DNA of 64,000 bases from Treponema sp. UBA6852 (lineage in GTDB: Bacteria; Spirochaetota; Spirochaetia; Treponematales; Treponemataceae), in the NCBI GenBank assembly GCA_002449305.1, contig DKDI01000042.1, positions 9,356-73,355 of the forward strand. The letters are read 5' to 3'. Below, one piece after another: positions 7,733 through 15,719 of the stretch; the stretch's first letter is position 1; each line of letters starts with the position of its first letter. A program made the position numbers and the translations under genes. The notes beneath the pieces were generated by a model. The model made no database searches. It was not told where the DNA came from and saw only the letters and a list, made by a program, of their open reading frames with translations.

Positions 7733-9250
7733 TTATTTTTTACTTAGTGTTTTGTACTCATCGAATTCTGCAAGCATTTCTGCATCTTTGTTTTTATCAA
7801 GAAGGCTTACTACAACAGAAACGAAAAGGCAGATTATAAAGCCAGGAAGAATTTCATAGATGTTGAAAATTCCGCCGGACATATTGTGCCAAAGGACAAC
7901 CGTGATTCCGCCTGCAACAAGTCCTGCTATTGCGCCTTTATTTGTCATTCCGCGCCAGAACAACGCAAGCAGAACAAGCGGTCCGAATGTTGCGCCGAAT
8001 CCAGCCCAGGCATAGCTTACAAGTCCGAAGATTGAGCTTTCTGGATTCAAGGAAAGGAAAAATGCAACTGCCGCTATTGCAAAAACCGTTATGCGTCCGA
8101 CATTCAGCACAGATTTTTCATCCGCATCTTTTTTTATAATTCCTTTGAAGAAATCTCGGCTTACTGCGCTTGCTGCTGAAAGAAGCTGGCTGTCTGCTGT
8201 GCTCATTGAAGCTGCAAGAATTGCGCAAAGGAAAATTCCTGCTATAAATGCCGGATACATTTTAAGCATTGTTTCGCTGAAAACTGTTTCGGCTGCGGCT
8301 CCAGAAAGAAGCTTTGGCATAAGATATGCAGTTCCAAGCGTTCCGATTATAAAAGTTCCGATGTATGAAATTATCATCCAGACTGTTCCGATTCTGCGGG
8401 CTTTTGTAAGTTCTTCTTCTGAACGGATTCCCATAAAGCGTACAATTATGTGAGGCATTCCAAAATATCCAAGTCCCCAGGCAAGAGCTGAAACAATGGA
8501 ACTTGCGCTGTAGTTTTTGTTTGCTGTGAATTTTGCAAGCATTTCCGCGCCGAATTCTCCGTTCATGGCTTTTTCACTGAAATCCGCTGCTTTTGCAAAT
8601 GCTTCTGCCGGTCCTCCGAGCGCAAAAACTGCAATCAGTGAAGAAACAACAAACGCCACAAAAATCAAAAGTCCCTGTATAAAATCTGTTGTGCAGACCG
8701 CAAAGTATCCGCCCATAATCGTATATGAAAGGATTACGACAAGTCCGATTACAAGCCCTGCATGATAAGGAAGATTGAATACAGAATTGAAAAGTTTTGC
8801 GCAGGCTACAAATCCTGAAGCTGTGTAAATAGTAAAGAAAAGAACAATGAAAATAACAGAAACAAGTGAAAGAAGGTGAGTCTTGTCTTTAAAGCGATTT
8901 GTAAAAAATTCTGGAATCGTTATGGAATCTCCAAAAGCTATTGTGCAGCGGCGAAGCGGTTTTGCAACAAAAAGCCAGTTCAAGTAAGTTCCTGCAATAA
9001 GTCCAATTGCAGTCCAGAATGTTTCCTTGATTCCTCCAAGATAGCAAAGTCCGGGAAGTCCCATTAAAAGCCATGCTGAAGAGTCAGAGGCTTCTGCGCT
9101 TAATGCCGTAACCCAAGGCCCGAGTTTTCTTCCGCCCAAAAAGAAGTCAGAAGAACTGTTGTTTTTCTTTGCGTTCCTAAGTCCAATGTAAACCATAAAG
9201 CCAAGGTACAATGCAAAGGCTATGATTTTTGCAATCATTTGTGATGTCAT
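7733..9250 (-). CDS. putP: Sodium/proline symporter PutP
   Basis: SSS-family Na+/proline symporter of 505 residues and about 13 helices. Family marks are FFLGGRKLGPWVTALSAEASDSSAWLLMGLPG split across helix 2 (Na+ and proline site), and AAILAASMSTADSQLLSAASAVSRDF in the second half (CAILAASMSTADSQLL). The start at 9250 is preferred over an in-frame TTG at 9277 because GGAGC lies 7 nt before the ATG and the predicted promoter would start transcription downstream of the TTG. Gene stands alone and ends in a terminator. Provides proline as nutrient or osmolyte. Confidence 0.93.
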   Translation of the reverse strand: MTSQMIAKIIAFALYLGFMVYIGLRNAKKNNSSSDFFLGGRKLGPWVTALSAEASDSSAWLLMGLPGLCYLGGIKETFWTAIGLIAGTYLNWLFVAKPLRRCTIAFGDSITIPEFFTNRFKDKTHLLSLVSVIFIVLFFTIYTASGFVACAKLFNSVFNLPYHAGLVIGLVVILSYTIMGGYFAVCTTDFIQGLLIFVAFVVSSLIAVFALGGPAEAFAKAADFSEKAMNGEFGAEMLAKFTANKNYSASSIVSALAWGLGYFGMPHIIVRFMGIRSEEELTKARRIGTVWMIISYIGTFIIGTLGTAYLMPKLLSGAAAETVFSETMLKMYPAFIAGIFLCAILAASMSTADSQLLSAASAVSRDFFKGIIKKDADEKSVLNVGRITVFAIAAVAFFLSLNPESSIFGLVSYAWAGFGATFGPLVLLALFWRGMTNKGAIAGLVAGGITVVLWHNMSGGIFNIYEILPGFIICLFVSVVVSLLDKNKDAEMLAEFDEYKTLSKK

Positions 9251-9276
9251 AAGTGCTCCAAATTTAAATATATGCA

Positions 9277-9305
9277 ATTTTAGTGCATAAATATGATGTT
9301 TTCAA
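9277..9305 (-). promoter_or_regulatory. putP promoter
   Basis: Minus strand TTGAAA (9300-9305), 17-nt spacer, TAAAAT (9277-9282). The expected start near 9270 gives a leader of about 20 nt containing the GGAG ribosome site used at 9250. Confidence 0.55.
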
Positions 9306-9343
9306 CAGGAAGATTCGCCGGCATTGCAACGCTTTTGTTATAA

Positions 9344-9506
9344 GGTCGAATGTCGAGTTTTAATAAAACAGCTACTAAACAATTATTCCTATGCTAACAA
9401 GGCTGTAATTGCCGTGCTTGACACGGCAATCTTGCTAAAAAAAGAGCAAGAGATTATCGGGTCAAGCCCGATAATGACACTAAAATTTAAAACTCGAAAT
9501 TGAGCC
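9344..9506. mobile_element. MITE-like element, copy A
   Basis: A 163-bp noncoding unit bounded by imperfect inverted ends: GGTCGAATGTCGAGTTTT (9344-9361) and AAAACTCGAAATTGAGCC (9489-9506). Inside are two covarying hairpin repeats (9408-9430, stem ATTGCCGTG/CACGGCAAT; 9453-9475, stem ATTATCGGG/CCCGATAAT). Its left half recurs in inverted orientation at about 49265-49347. No clear target duplication was found. The rest of the 9251-9622 interval holds only the putP promoter and an AAACGTTT box. Confidence 0.6.
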
Positions 9507-9543
9507 TTTTATTTTATGCGATAAAAAACACGCTAAATTCTAA

Positions 9544-9551
9544 AAACGTTT
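9544..9551. promoter_or_regulatory. Upstream AAACGTTT operator-like box
   Basis: AAACGTTT followed by CC, the same core as the operator at 9659-9670 about 115 bp downstream. Two spaced sites would suit looping by a LacI-family repressor; this is inference. Confidence 0.4.
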
Positions 9552-9622
9552 CCATGAAAATATAATAAAACGCCATGGAAAATAAAATGAAATTCATTCA
9601 AATAAAAGTTTTGAAAAAAAAA

Positions 9623-9670
9623 TTGACAATATTTTTATAATGTGTATACTGAAATTATGGAAACGTTTCC
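9623..9670 (+). promoter_or_regulatory. Promoter and LacI-type operator of the sugar ABC operon
   Basis: TTGACA (9623-9628), 16-nt spacer, TATACT (9645-9650). The perfect 12-bp palindrome GGAAACGTTTCC (9659-9670) covers the expected start of transcription, with the central CG typical of LacI/CcpA-family operators. The LacI-family gene at 12981 is the obvious candidate repressor. Confidence 0.75.
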
Positions 9671-9720
9671 ACGTTCCATGCTATGTATTTCATTGTTTTG
9701 GATTTTTTTAGGAGGAAAAA

Positions 9721-11052
9721 ATGAAAAAATTTATTAAAGTTGCAGCAGCTGTTGCTATGGCGGCATCTTCTGCTTTTATGCTTGCTTCATGCGGTGGAAA
9801 AAAACAGCTTACAGTTCGCTACTTGAACTTTAAGCCGGAAGTTGCAGGTGTTTACCAGGAACTTGCAGACGAGTATGAGAAAGAAACTGGTGTAAAAGTT
9901 GTTGTTGAGACAGCGGCCAACAATTCCTATGAACAAACTCTTATGTCAAAAATGTCAACAAAAGAAGCTCCAACTCTTTTCCAGATTAACGGACCACGCG
10001 GATACGCAAACTGGAAATCATATTGCGCAGATCTTTCAAACACAGAAATCTACAAGCATCTTTCAGACAAATCTTTGGCTGTAACTTCTGGAAAAGGTGT
10101 TTACGGTGTTCCTTATGTTGTAGAAGGCTACGGAATCATTTACAACAAGGCTATCACAGACAAATACTTTGCTCTTTCAAACAAGGCAGTTCCATATTCA
10201 AGCATGGAAGAAGTAAACAACTTTGCAAAACTCAAGGCTGTTGCTGACGATATGCAGAAGAACGCAAAAGTTCTTGGAATTGACGGTGTTTTTGCTTCTA
10301 CATCATTGAAAGCCGGCGAAGACTGGAGATGGCAGACTCACCTTGCAAACCTTCCAGTTTACTATGAATTCAAGAACAACAACATTGATCTTGCTTCTGA
10401 TGCAACAAAGAAAATCAAGTTCCAGTACGGAAAAGAATTCCAGAACATTCTTGACCTTTACTTGAACGATTCTACTGTTGACCGCAAGGCTGTTGGAACA
10501 AAAACAGTTACAGATTCTATGTCTGAATTTGCTCTTGAAAAATGCGCAATGGTTCAGAACGGAAACTGGGCTTGGGGACAGGTTGCCGGTGTTTCAGGAA
10601 ACAAAGTTCTTCCAGAAAATGTAAAATATCTTCCAATCTACACAGGTGTTGAAGGCGAAGAATCACAGGGCTTGTGCATTGGAACAGAAAACTTCTATTG
10701 TATCAACGCAAAAGCTTCAGCAGAAGAGCAGAAAGCTACAGCAGATTTCGTTTACTGGCTCTATTCAAGCGACTTTGGAAAGGACTATGTAACAAACAAA
10801 CTCGGATTCATTGCTCCGTTTGACACATTCTCTGACAGCGAACGCCCAACAGACCCACTTGCAGTTGAAATCAGCAAATGGATGAGCAAGCCTGGAATTA
10901 CATCTGTTGCATGGAACTTCACATTGTTCCCTTCACAGACATTCAAAGACAACTTCGGAGCTTCTTTGCTTAGATATGCACAGGGCTCAAAGAGCTGGGA
11001 CGATGTTGCAGCTGATGTTGTTTCTACATGGGAAAAAGAATCTAATATGTAG
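9721..11052 (+). CDS. Sugar ABC transporter substrate-binding lipoprotein (family 1)
   Basis: Extracytoplasmic binding protein of 443 residues for an oligosaccharide importer. The signal peptide ends in the lipobox LASC with Cys24 as lipid anchor. The mature protein has the SBP_bac_1 layout: LTVRYLNFKPEVAGVYQELADEYEKETG, then VPYVVEGYGIIYNKA and a C-terminal SQTFKDNFGASLLRYAQG. AGGAGG lies 6 nt before the ATG. The promoter carries a LacI-type operator. Two permeases follow after a gap with two hairpins; malQ further on points to malto-oligosaccharides, but other glucans from the GH9 enzyme are possible. Confidence 0.9.
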   Translation: MKKFIKVAAAVAMAASSAFMLASCGGKKQLTVRYLNFKPEVAGVYQELADEYEKETGVKVVVETAANNSYEQTLMSKMSTKEAPTLFQINGPRGYANWKSYCADLSNTEIYKHLSDKSLAVTSGKGVYGVPYVVEGYGIIYNKAITDKYFALSNKAVPYSSMEEVNNFAKLKAVADDMQKNAKVLGIDGVFASTSLKAGEDWRWQTHLANLPVYYEFKNNNIDLASDATKKIKFQYGKEFQNILDLYLNDSTVDRKAVGTKTVTDSMSEFALEKCAMVQNGNWAWGQVAGVSGNKVLPENVKYLPIYTGVEGEESQGLCIGTENFYCINAKASAEEQKATADFVYWLYSSDFGKDYVTNKLGFIAPFDTFSDSERPTDPLAVEISKWMSKPGITSVAWNFTLFPSQTFKDNFGASLLRYAQGSKSWDDVAADVVSTWEKESNM

Positions 11053-11057
11053 AATTT

Positions 11058-11165
11058 TCGCGGACTCTGAAAAAGATTCCGCGTGTCTTTCACAGTCCTT
11101 CATTAGTTAAAAATATATTTGTTCCTGCGGTGGAGCTTATCATGCAATTGGTTTTGCCGCAGGAA
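11058..11165 (+). promoter_or_regulatory. Two intercistronic hairpins between binding-protein and permease genes
   Basis: CGCGGA/TCCGCG (11059-11064 with 11078-11083) and a perfect 9-bp stem TTCCTGCGG/CCGCAGGAA (11122-11130 with 11157-11165). Neither is followed by a T tract. Such hairpins often protect the upstream message, letting binding protein be made in excess over permeases (inference from other sugar operons). Confidence 0.55.
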
Positions 11166-11192
11166 TGCCTTTCAATTCTTCAGAGGTGAAAA

Positions 11193-12041
11193 ATGAAAAA
11201 ACCATTGGCGGGGTATTTCCCTATATTTCTTTTGCCAACTTTGCTGGCATTTGCAATGTTTTTCGTGATTCCTTTTTTAATGGGAATCGGACTTTCTTTC
11301 ACGGACTTTCCTACTGTTACAGATGCTACTTGGGTTGGCTTTGCGAACTATGTCAAGGCTTTTACCGCAGACAATGAATTTATTCACGCCTTGGGATTTA
11401 CTTCATTATTCACTGTTGTTTCAATTGTAACTGTAAATGTTTTTGCATTCAGTCTTGCGGTTCTTCTTACAAGGGAACTTAAGGGAGTTGCGATTTTCCG
11501 CTCGATTTTCTTTATGCCGAACTTAATTGGCGGAATCGTTTTGGGATATATTTGGAATCTTCTTATAAACGGTGTTCTTTCGAATTTTGGAATGGACATA
11601 ACTTTTAAGACACAGTTTGGTTTTTGGGGACTTGTAATTCTTACAAACTGGCAGCTTATCGGATACATGATGGTAATTTATATTGCCGGACTTCAGAATA
11701 TTCCGAATGATTTGATTGAGGCCGCCCAGATTGACGGAGCTTCTCCAATGACTGTTCTTTTTAAGATAAAAATTCCTATGGTAATGCCTTCAATTACAAT
11801 TTGTACATTCCTTACGCTTACAAACACTTTCAAAATGTTTGACCAGAACTTGGCATTGACAGCTGGCGCTCCAGAAAAAACAACGGAGATGCTCGCTTTG
11901 AATATATATAACGCTTTCTACGGACGCAATATGCACTGGCACGGAGTAGGACAGGCTAAGGCTGTTGTTTTCTTTATCATCGTTGCGGCTATTGCATTTA
12001 TTCAGCTTAAACTTACAAACCAGAAGGAGGTTGAACAATGA
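11193..12041 (+). CDS. Sugar ABC transporter permease (MalF/MsmF type)
   Basis: Inner-membrane permease, 282 residues, six predicted helices beginning with YFPIFLLPTLLAFAMFFVIPF. The EAA loop reads NDLIEAAQIDGASPMTVLFKIKIPM, the ATPase-docking motif of carbohydrate (CUT1) permeases. GAGG precedes the ATG. It overlaps the second permease by 4 nt (ATGA). No ATPase gene is present nearby, so the pair probably uses a shared MsmK/MalK-like ATPase encoded elsewhere, as is common in CUT1 systems. Confidence 0.9.
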   Translation: MKKPLAGYFPIFLLPTLLAFAMFFVIPFLMGIGLSFTDFPTVTDATWVGFANYVKAFTADNEFIHALGFTSLFTVVSIVTVNVFAFSLAVLLTRELKGVAIFRSIFFMPNLIGGIVLGYIWNLLINGVLSNFGMDITFKTQFGFWGLVILTNWQLIGYMMVIYIAGLQNIPNDLIEAAQIDGASPMTVLFKIKIPMVMPSITICTFLTLTNTFKMFDQNLALTAGAPEKTTEMLALNIYNAFYGRNMHWHGVGQAKAVVFFIIVAAIAFIQLKLTNQKEVEQ

Positions 12042-12883
12042 CACTTTCAAAGCAGAAGACCTGCAGCAATACAATAGCTTTTGTTTTTCTTTGCTTGCTT
12101 TCGGCTATATTTTTAATTCCGATTTTGCTTGTTTTGCTCAACTCCTTTAAGTCTCGCCTTTATATTTCAAGTTCGCCGTTTGCAATGCCGAACTCAGAGA
12201 CTTTTGTTGGTTTTGAAAATTACCTGAACGGGCTTTCGTCTTCGGGATTCTTTATTTCGTTTGTCCGTTCTGTGTGGGTTTCAATTGCTTCTGTCCTTGT
12301 GATTATTGTCTGCACGTCGATGGCTTCCTGGTTCATTGTCCGTGTAAAAAATAAATTCACAAAGGCAATTTATTTCCTGTTTGCATTCAGCATGATTGTT
12401 CCGTTCCAGATGGTTATGTACACAATGACTTTCGTTGTAAACAGAATCAGCTTTGACAACGTTTTTGGAATTGTCTTCGTTTACCTTGGATTTGGAGCCG
12501 GACTTTCTGTGTTTATGTTTACAGGATTTGTAAAGGCTGTTCCGCTTGAAATTGAGGAAGCTGCTGAAATTGACGGCTGTAATCCTCTTCAGACATTCTT
12601 CCTTGTTGTTTTCCCGATTCTAAAGCCTACTATTATTACGGTTTCAATTTTGAATTCGATGTGGGTTTGGAACGACTATTTGCTTCCTTATCTTATTTTA
12701 GGAACTGACCACAAAACTGTTCCTGTTGCCATTCAAATTGCAATGCAGGGAGCTTACGGCGCAACTGACTACGGCGGATTCATGGCGATGCTTGTTCTTG
12801 CGATTATTCCGATTGTAATTTTCTACATTGCTTCGCAGAAATACATTATAAAAGGCGTAATTTCCGGGGCGGTAAAAGGCTAA
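12038..12883 (+). CDS. Sugar ABC transporter permease (MalG/MsmG type)
   Basis: Second CUT1 permease, 281 residues, six helices. Recognisable parts are FLIPILLVLLNSFKSR near the N-terminus and the EAA loop LEIEEAAEIDGCNPLQTFFLVVFPI split around residues 165-195, with the C-terminal QKYIIKGVISGAVKG typical of MalG proteins. AGGAGG in the end of the preceding gene serves as ribosome site. It closes the transporter operon; a terminator hairpin follows at once. Confidence 0.9.
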   Translation: MTLSKQKTCSNTIAFVFLCLLSAIFLIPILLVLLNSFKSRLYISSSPFAMPNSETFVGFENYLNGLSSSGFFISFVRSVWVSIASVLVIIVCTSMASWFIVRVKNKFTKAIYFLFAFSMIVPFQMVMYTMTFVVNRISFDNVFGIVFVYLGFGAGLSVFMFTGFVKAVPLEIEEAAEIDGCNPLQTFFLVVFPILKPTIITVSILNSMWVWNDYLLPYLILGTDHKTVPVAIQIAMQGAYGATDYGGFMAMLVLAIIPIVIFYIASQKYIIKGVISGAVKG

Positions 12884-12899
12884 GGACACATTCAATCTT

Positions 12900-12924
12900 A
12901 AGGGCGGATTTTCCGCTCTTTTGC
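12900..12924 (+). terminator. Terminator of the sugar transporter operon
   Basis: AGGGCGGA pairs with TCCGCTCT (one G-T pair) around a 3-nt loop at 12901-12919 and a short TTTT follows. It separates the transporter genes from lacI-malQ. Confidence 0.65.
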
Positions 12925-12980
12925 CGTATTGTTTGTTTTAAGGTAAAACAGTTTATTTAAAAAATGCAGGAAGGTTTTAT

Positions 12981-14018
12981 ATGACAATCAAGGATATTGC
13001 TAGAGAATGTGGCTGCGCCGTTGGAACTGTTTCGCGCGTTTTAAATAATCAGGCTTATGTAAGCGATGAAATGCGCAAAAAAGTTCTGGAAGTTGTAAAC
13101 AAGCATGATTTTGTTCTTAACAAAAATGCAAAGGAGCTTAAATCCCGCGGAAGCAAGACAATTGTGATTATTGTAAAAGGAACAAACAATATGCTTTTTT
13201 ACAATATCCTTGAGCTTATGCAAAAGCGGATTGAAAAACTTCCATATAATGCAAGCGTTGTTATTCTTGATGAATATGACAATAAGATTGTCGGTGAATA
13301 CAGCAACGAAGCCCAGTGCGCCTTGAACATTTACTATGAAAAAAAACCGCTTGGCTTTGTCTTTTTAGGCGGAAACCCAGAACGGTTCAGCGAGGACTTT
13401 AAAAAAATAAAAGTTCCTTGCATTCTTATTACGACCAAGCCAAAAAGAGAAGGGTTTGAAAATCTTTCAAGTGTAAGCACAGACGAATTTCAGGCTTCGC
13501 TTTATGTTGCCCGGTATTTTGTAAAGCACGGACACACAAAAATCGGAGTAATTGGCGGCGACTTTGAAAGTTCTGAAACTTCTAAAAACCGCTACGACGG
13601 ATTTATTGAAGGCCTTGAACTTGCCGGACTTGATTTTGACTTTGAAAAATCTTACGTTACAACACGCTACAGTTTTGAAGGCGGAGCTTCTGCGGCGGAA
13701 GAGCTTATAAAAAAGTTTCCTGACTTAACTGCGGTTTTTTGTATGTCCGATGTTATGGCGATTGGCGCGTGCAGAAAACTTAAGCAGCTTGGCTATTCAA
13801 TTCCCGAAGATATTTCTATAATTGGATTTGACGGACTTTCCATTGCGGATTTTTATTGTCCTAGAATTACAACTATAAAGCAGTCGAACGAAGATCTGGC
13901 TATACAAGGTCTTAAAACTTTTATAGACTGCGTTGAAAAGAAAGCTCCGGCAGTTCATAAGATTATTCCTTTTGAATTTGTCGAAGGCGAAACAGTGAAA
14001 TCAATTGTAAATAAATAA
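12981..14018 (+). CDS. LacI-family transcriptional regulator
   Basis: DNA-binding regulator of 345 residues. The N-terminal helix-turn-helix reads TIKDIARECGCAVGTVSRVLNNQAYVSDE, with the hinge helix around NKNAKELKSRGS, followed by a periplasmic-binding-protein-like sensor domain containing HTKIGVIGG and the conserved IPEDISIIGFDG. AGGAAGG precedes the ATG. It lies between the transporter and malQ and is probably cotranscribed with malQ (23-nt gap). The likely target is GGAAACGTTTCC at 9659; effector probably a malto-oligosaccharide, by context only. Confidence 0.9.
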   Translation: MTIKDIARECGCAVGTVSRVLNNQAYVSDEMRKKVLEVVNKHDFVLNKNAKELKSRGSKTIVIIVKGTNNMLFYNILELMQKRIEKLPYNASVVILDEYDNKIVGEYSNEAQCALNIYYEKKPLGFVFLGGNPERFSEDFKKIKVPCILITTKPKREGFENLSSVSTDEFQASLYVARYFVKHGHTKIGVIGGDFESSETSKNRYDGFIEGLELAGLDFDFEKSYVTTRYSFEGGASAAEELIKKFPDLTAVFCMSDVMAIGACRKLKQLGYSIPEDISIIGFDGLSIADFYCPRITTIKQSNEDLAIQGLKTFIDCVEKKAPAVHKIIPFEFVEGETVKSIVNK

Positions 14019-14041
14019 CTTCAATATTTACGAGGAAATAT

Positions 14042-15526
14042 ATGTTGAACAAACGTGCTTGCGGTGTGCTGATGCACATTTCATCTTTGCCTGGAAAAAC
14101 AGGAATTGGAACAATGGGCAAAAATGCCTATGACTTTGTTGATTACTTAAAAAGCGCAGACCAAAAGTACTGGCAGATTCTTCCGGTTTGCCCTACAAGC
14201 TATGGAGATTCACCTTACCAAAGCTTTTCTACTTTTGCCGGAAATCCTTATTTTATTGATTTTGATTTTTTGGCGGAACAGGGATTTTTGCAGAAATCCG
14301 ACTATGAAAATGTAAACTGGGGCGGCAATGAGCGCTATGTGGACTACGGAACGCTTTACATTGAGCGGCATAAAGTTTTTTCAATAATTCAGAAAAATTT
14401 CAATAAAAATATTCCATCTGACTTTGATTCTTTCTGCGCTGAAAATGCGTTTTGGCTTGAAGACTATTCCCTTTTTATGGCGATAAAAGATGCTCACGGC
14501 GGAATTGCATTTGATTTTTGGGAAGAAGACATTCGATGCAGAAAGCCAGATGCTCTTGATTCTTGGAAAAAGAAATCCGCAGAACGTATGCAATATTATA
14601 AAATGCTTCAGTATTTCTTTTTTAAGCAGTGGTATGCCCTTAAAAAATATGCGAATGAAAAAGGAATAAAGATTATAGGCGACATTCCGATTTATGTTGC
14701 GGCGGACAGTTCCGATGTCTGGTCAAATCCAAGCCAGTTTATGCTTGACGAAAACTACAAACCGGTTGAAGTTGCAGGCTGTCCTCCAGATGGATTTTCT
14801 GCGGATGGTCAGCTTTGGGGAAATCCTGTATACAACTGGGAATACATGAAGCAGACTGATTATGCCTGGTGGAAAAAGCGTCTTGAAAAAAGCATGGCGA
14901 TTTATGATGTTATCAGAATTGACCATTTCCGCGGATTCGATTCTTTCTATTGTATTCCTTATGGCTCTACAAATGCAAAAGTTGGCGTTTGGCGTCAGGG
15001 ACCTGGAATGGATTTGTTCAATTCGCTTAAAAAGCAATTTGGCGAAATGCCTGTTATTGCTGAAGACCTCGGATTTCTTACAGACAGCGTAAAGCAGCTT
15101 TTAAAGGATTCAGGGTTCCCTGGAATGAAAGTTCTTCAGTTTGCATTTGATTCGCGCGAAACAAGCGACTATATTCCTTACCGCTACACACAGAACTGCG
15201 TTGTTTACACAGGAACTCACGACAACGACACAATTCTTGGCTGGACAGAAACAGCTTCTAAAAAAGACGTGGAAAATGCCAAGGAGTATCTTCGTGTAAA
15301 AGAAAACCGTGAAGTTGTAAAAGAAATGATGATTGCGGCAATGTCGAGCGTTGCAAATACTTGCATTCTTACTATGCAGGATTTGATTGGACTTGGCAAA
15401 GAAGCCCGCATGAATATTCCGTCAACAGTTGGAAACAACTGGAAATGGCGCGCAACAAAAGAGCAGTTTTCAGAAGATGCCAAGAATTTCCTTGCGCATT
15501 TTACACATCTATACGGAAGAGCTTAG
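14042..15526 (+). CDS. malQ: 4-alpha-glucanotransferase (GH77)
   Basis: Cytoplasmic amylomaltase that transfers alpha-1,4-glucan chains, releasing glucose and extending maltodextrins. 494 residues, full length. The N-terminus RACGVLMHISSLPGKTGIGTMG is the family signature. Catalytic parts visible: nucleophile Asp in VIRIDHFRGF, general acid Glu in VIAEDLG, and the third Asp in TGTHDNDT; the DGFSADGQLWGNPVY loop is also conserved. A GAGG ribosome site precedes the ATG. Its presence behind lacI supports the imported sugars being maltodextrins. Confidence 0.95.
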   Translation: MLNKRACGVLMHISSLPGKTGIGTMGKNAYDFVDYLKSADQKYWQILPVCPTSYGDSPYQSFSTFAGNPYFIDFDFLAEQGFLQKSDYENVNWGGNERYVDYGTLYIERHKVFSIIQKNFNKNIPSDFDSFCAENAFWLEDYSLFMAIKDAHGGIAFDFWEEDIRCRKPDALDSWKKKSAERMQYYKMLQYFFFKQWYALKKYANEKGIKIIGDIPIYVAADSSDVWSNPSQFMLDENYKPVEVAGCPPDGFSADGQLWGNPVYNWEYMKQTDYAWWKKRLEKSMAIYDVIRIDHFRGFDSFYCIPYGSTNAKVGVWRQGPGMDLFNSLKKQFGEMPVIAEDLGFLTDSVKQLLKDSGFPGMKVLQFAFDSRETSDYIPYRYTQNCVVYTGTHDNDTILGWTETASKKDVENAKEYLRVKENREVVKEMMIAAMSSVANTCILTMQDLIGLGKEARMNIPSTVGNNWKWRATKEQFSEDAKNFLAHFTHLYGRA

Positions 15527-15544
15527 CTTGGTAAAATGTAGATA

Positions 15545-15585
15545 TTCCCTGTGCAGAACTTAAATTTTGCATGGGGATTTTTTTA
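15545..15585 (+). terminator. Terminator after malQ
   Basis: CCCTGTGCA pairs with TGCATGGGG (9 bp including G-T pairs, 12-nt loop) at about 15547-15576, followed by a run of seven T. Confidence 0.75.
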
Positions 15586-15719
15586 CACATAATGTCAAAA
15601 TTTTATTAAGCATTTATATAAATTTTATTAAATTTATATTTCAGACCTTTCTAATTTGCAAAAAGCGGATTATAATCTATTTCGAGTGTCAAATCAGCTT
15701 ATATTTCATAGGAGTTTTT

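Noticed and set aside
9250..9277. Upstream TTG start for putP at 9277
   Set aside because: The TTG lies inside the predicted -10 region and lacks a ribosome site, whereas GGAG precedes the ATG at 9250.
9636..9641. TATAAT as the -10 box of the sugar operon
   Set aside because: It is only 7 nt from TTGACA; TATACT at 9645-9650 gives a proper 16-nt spacer.
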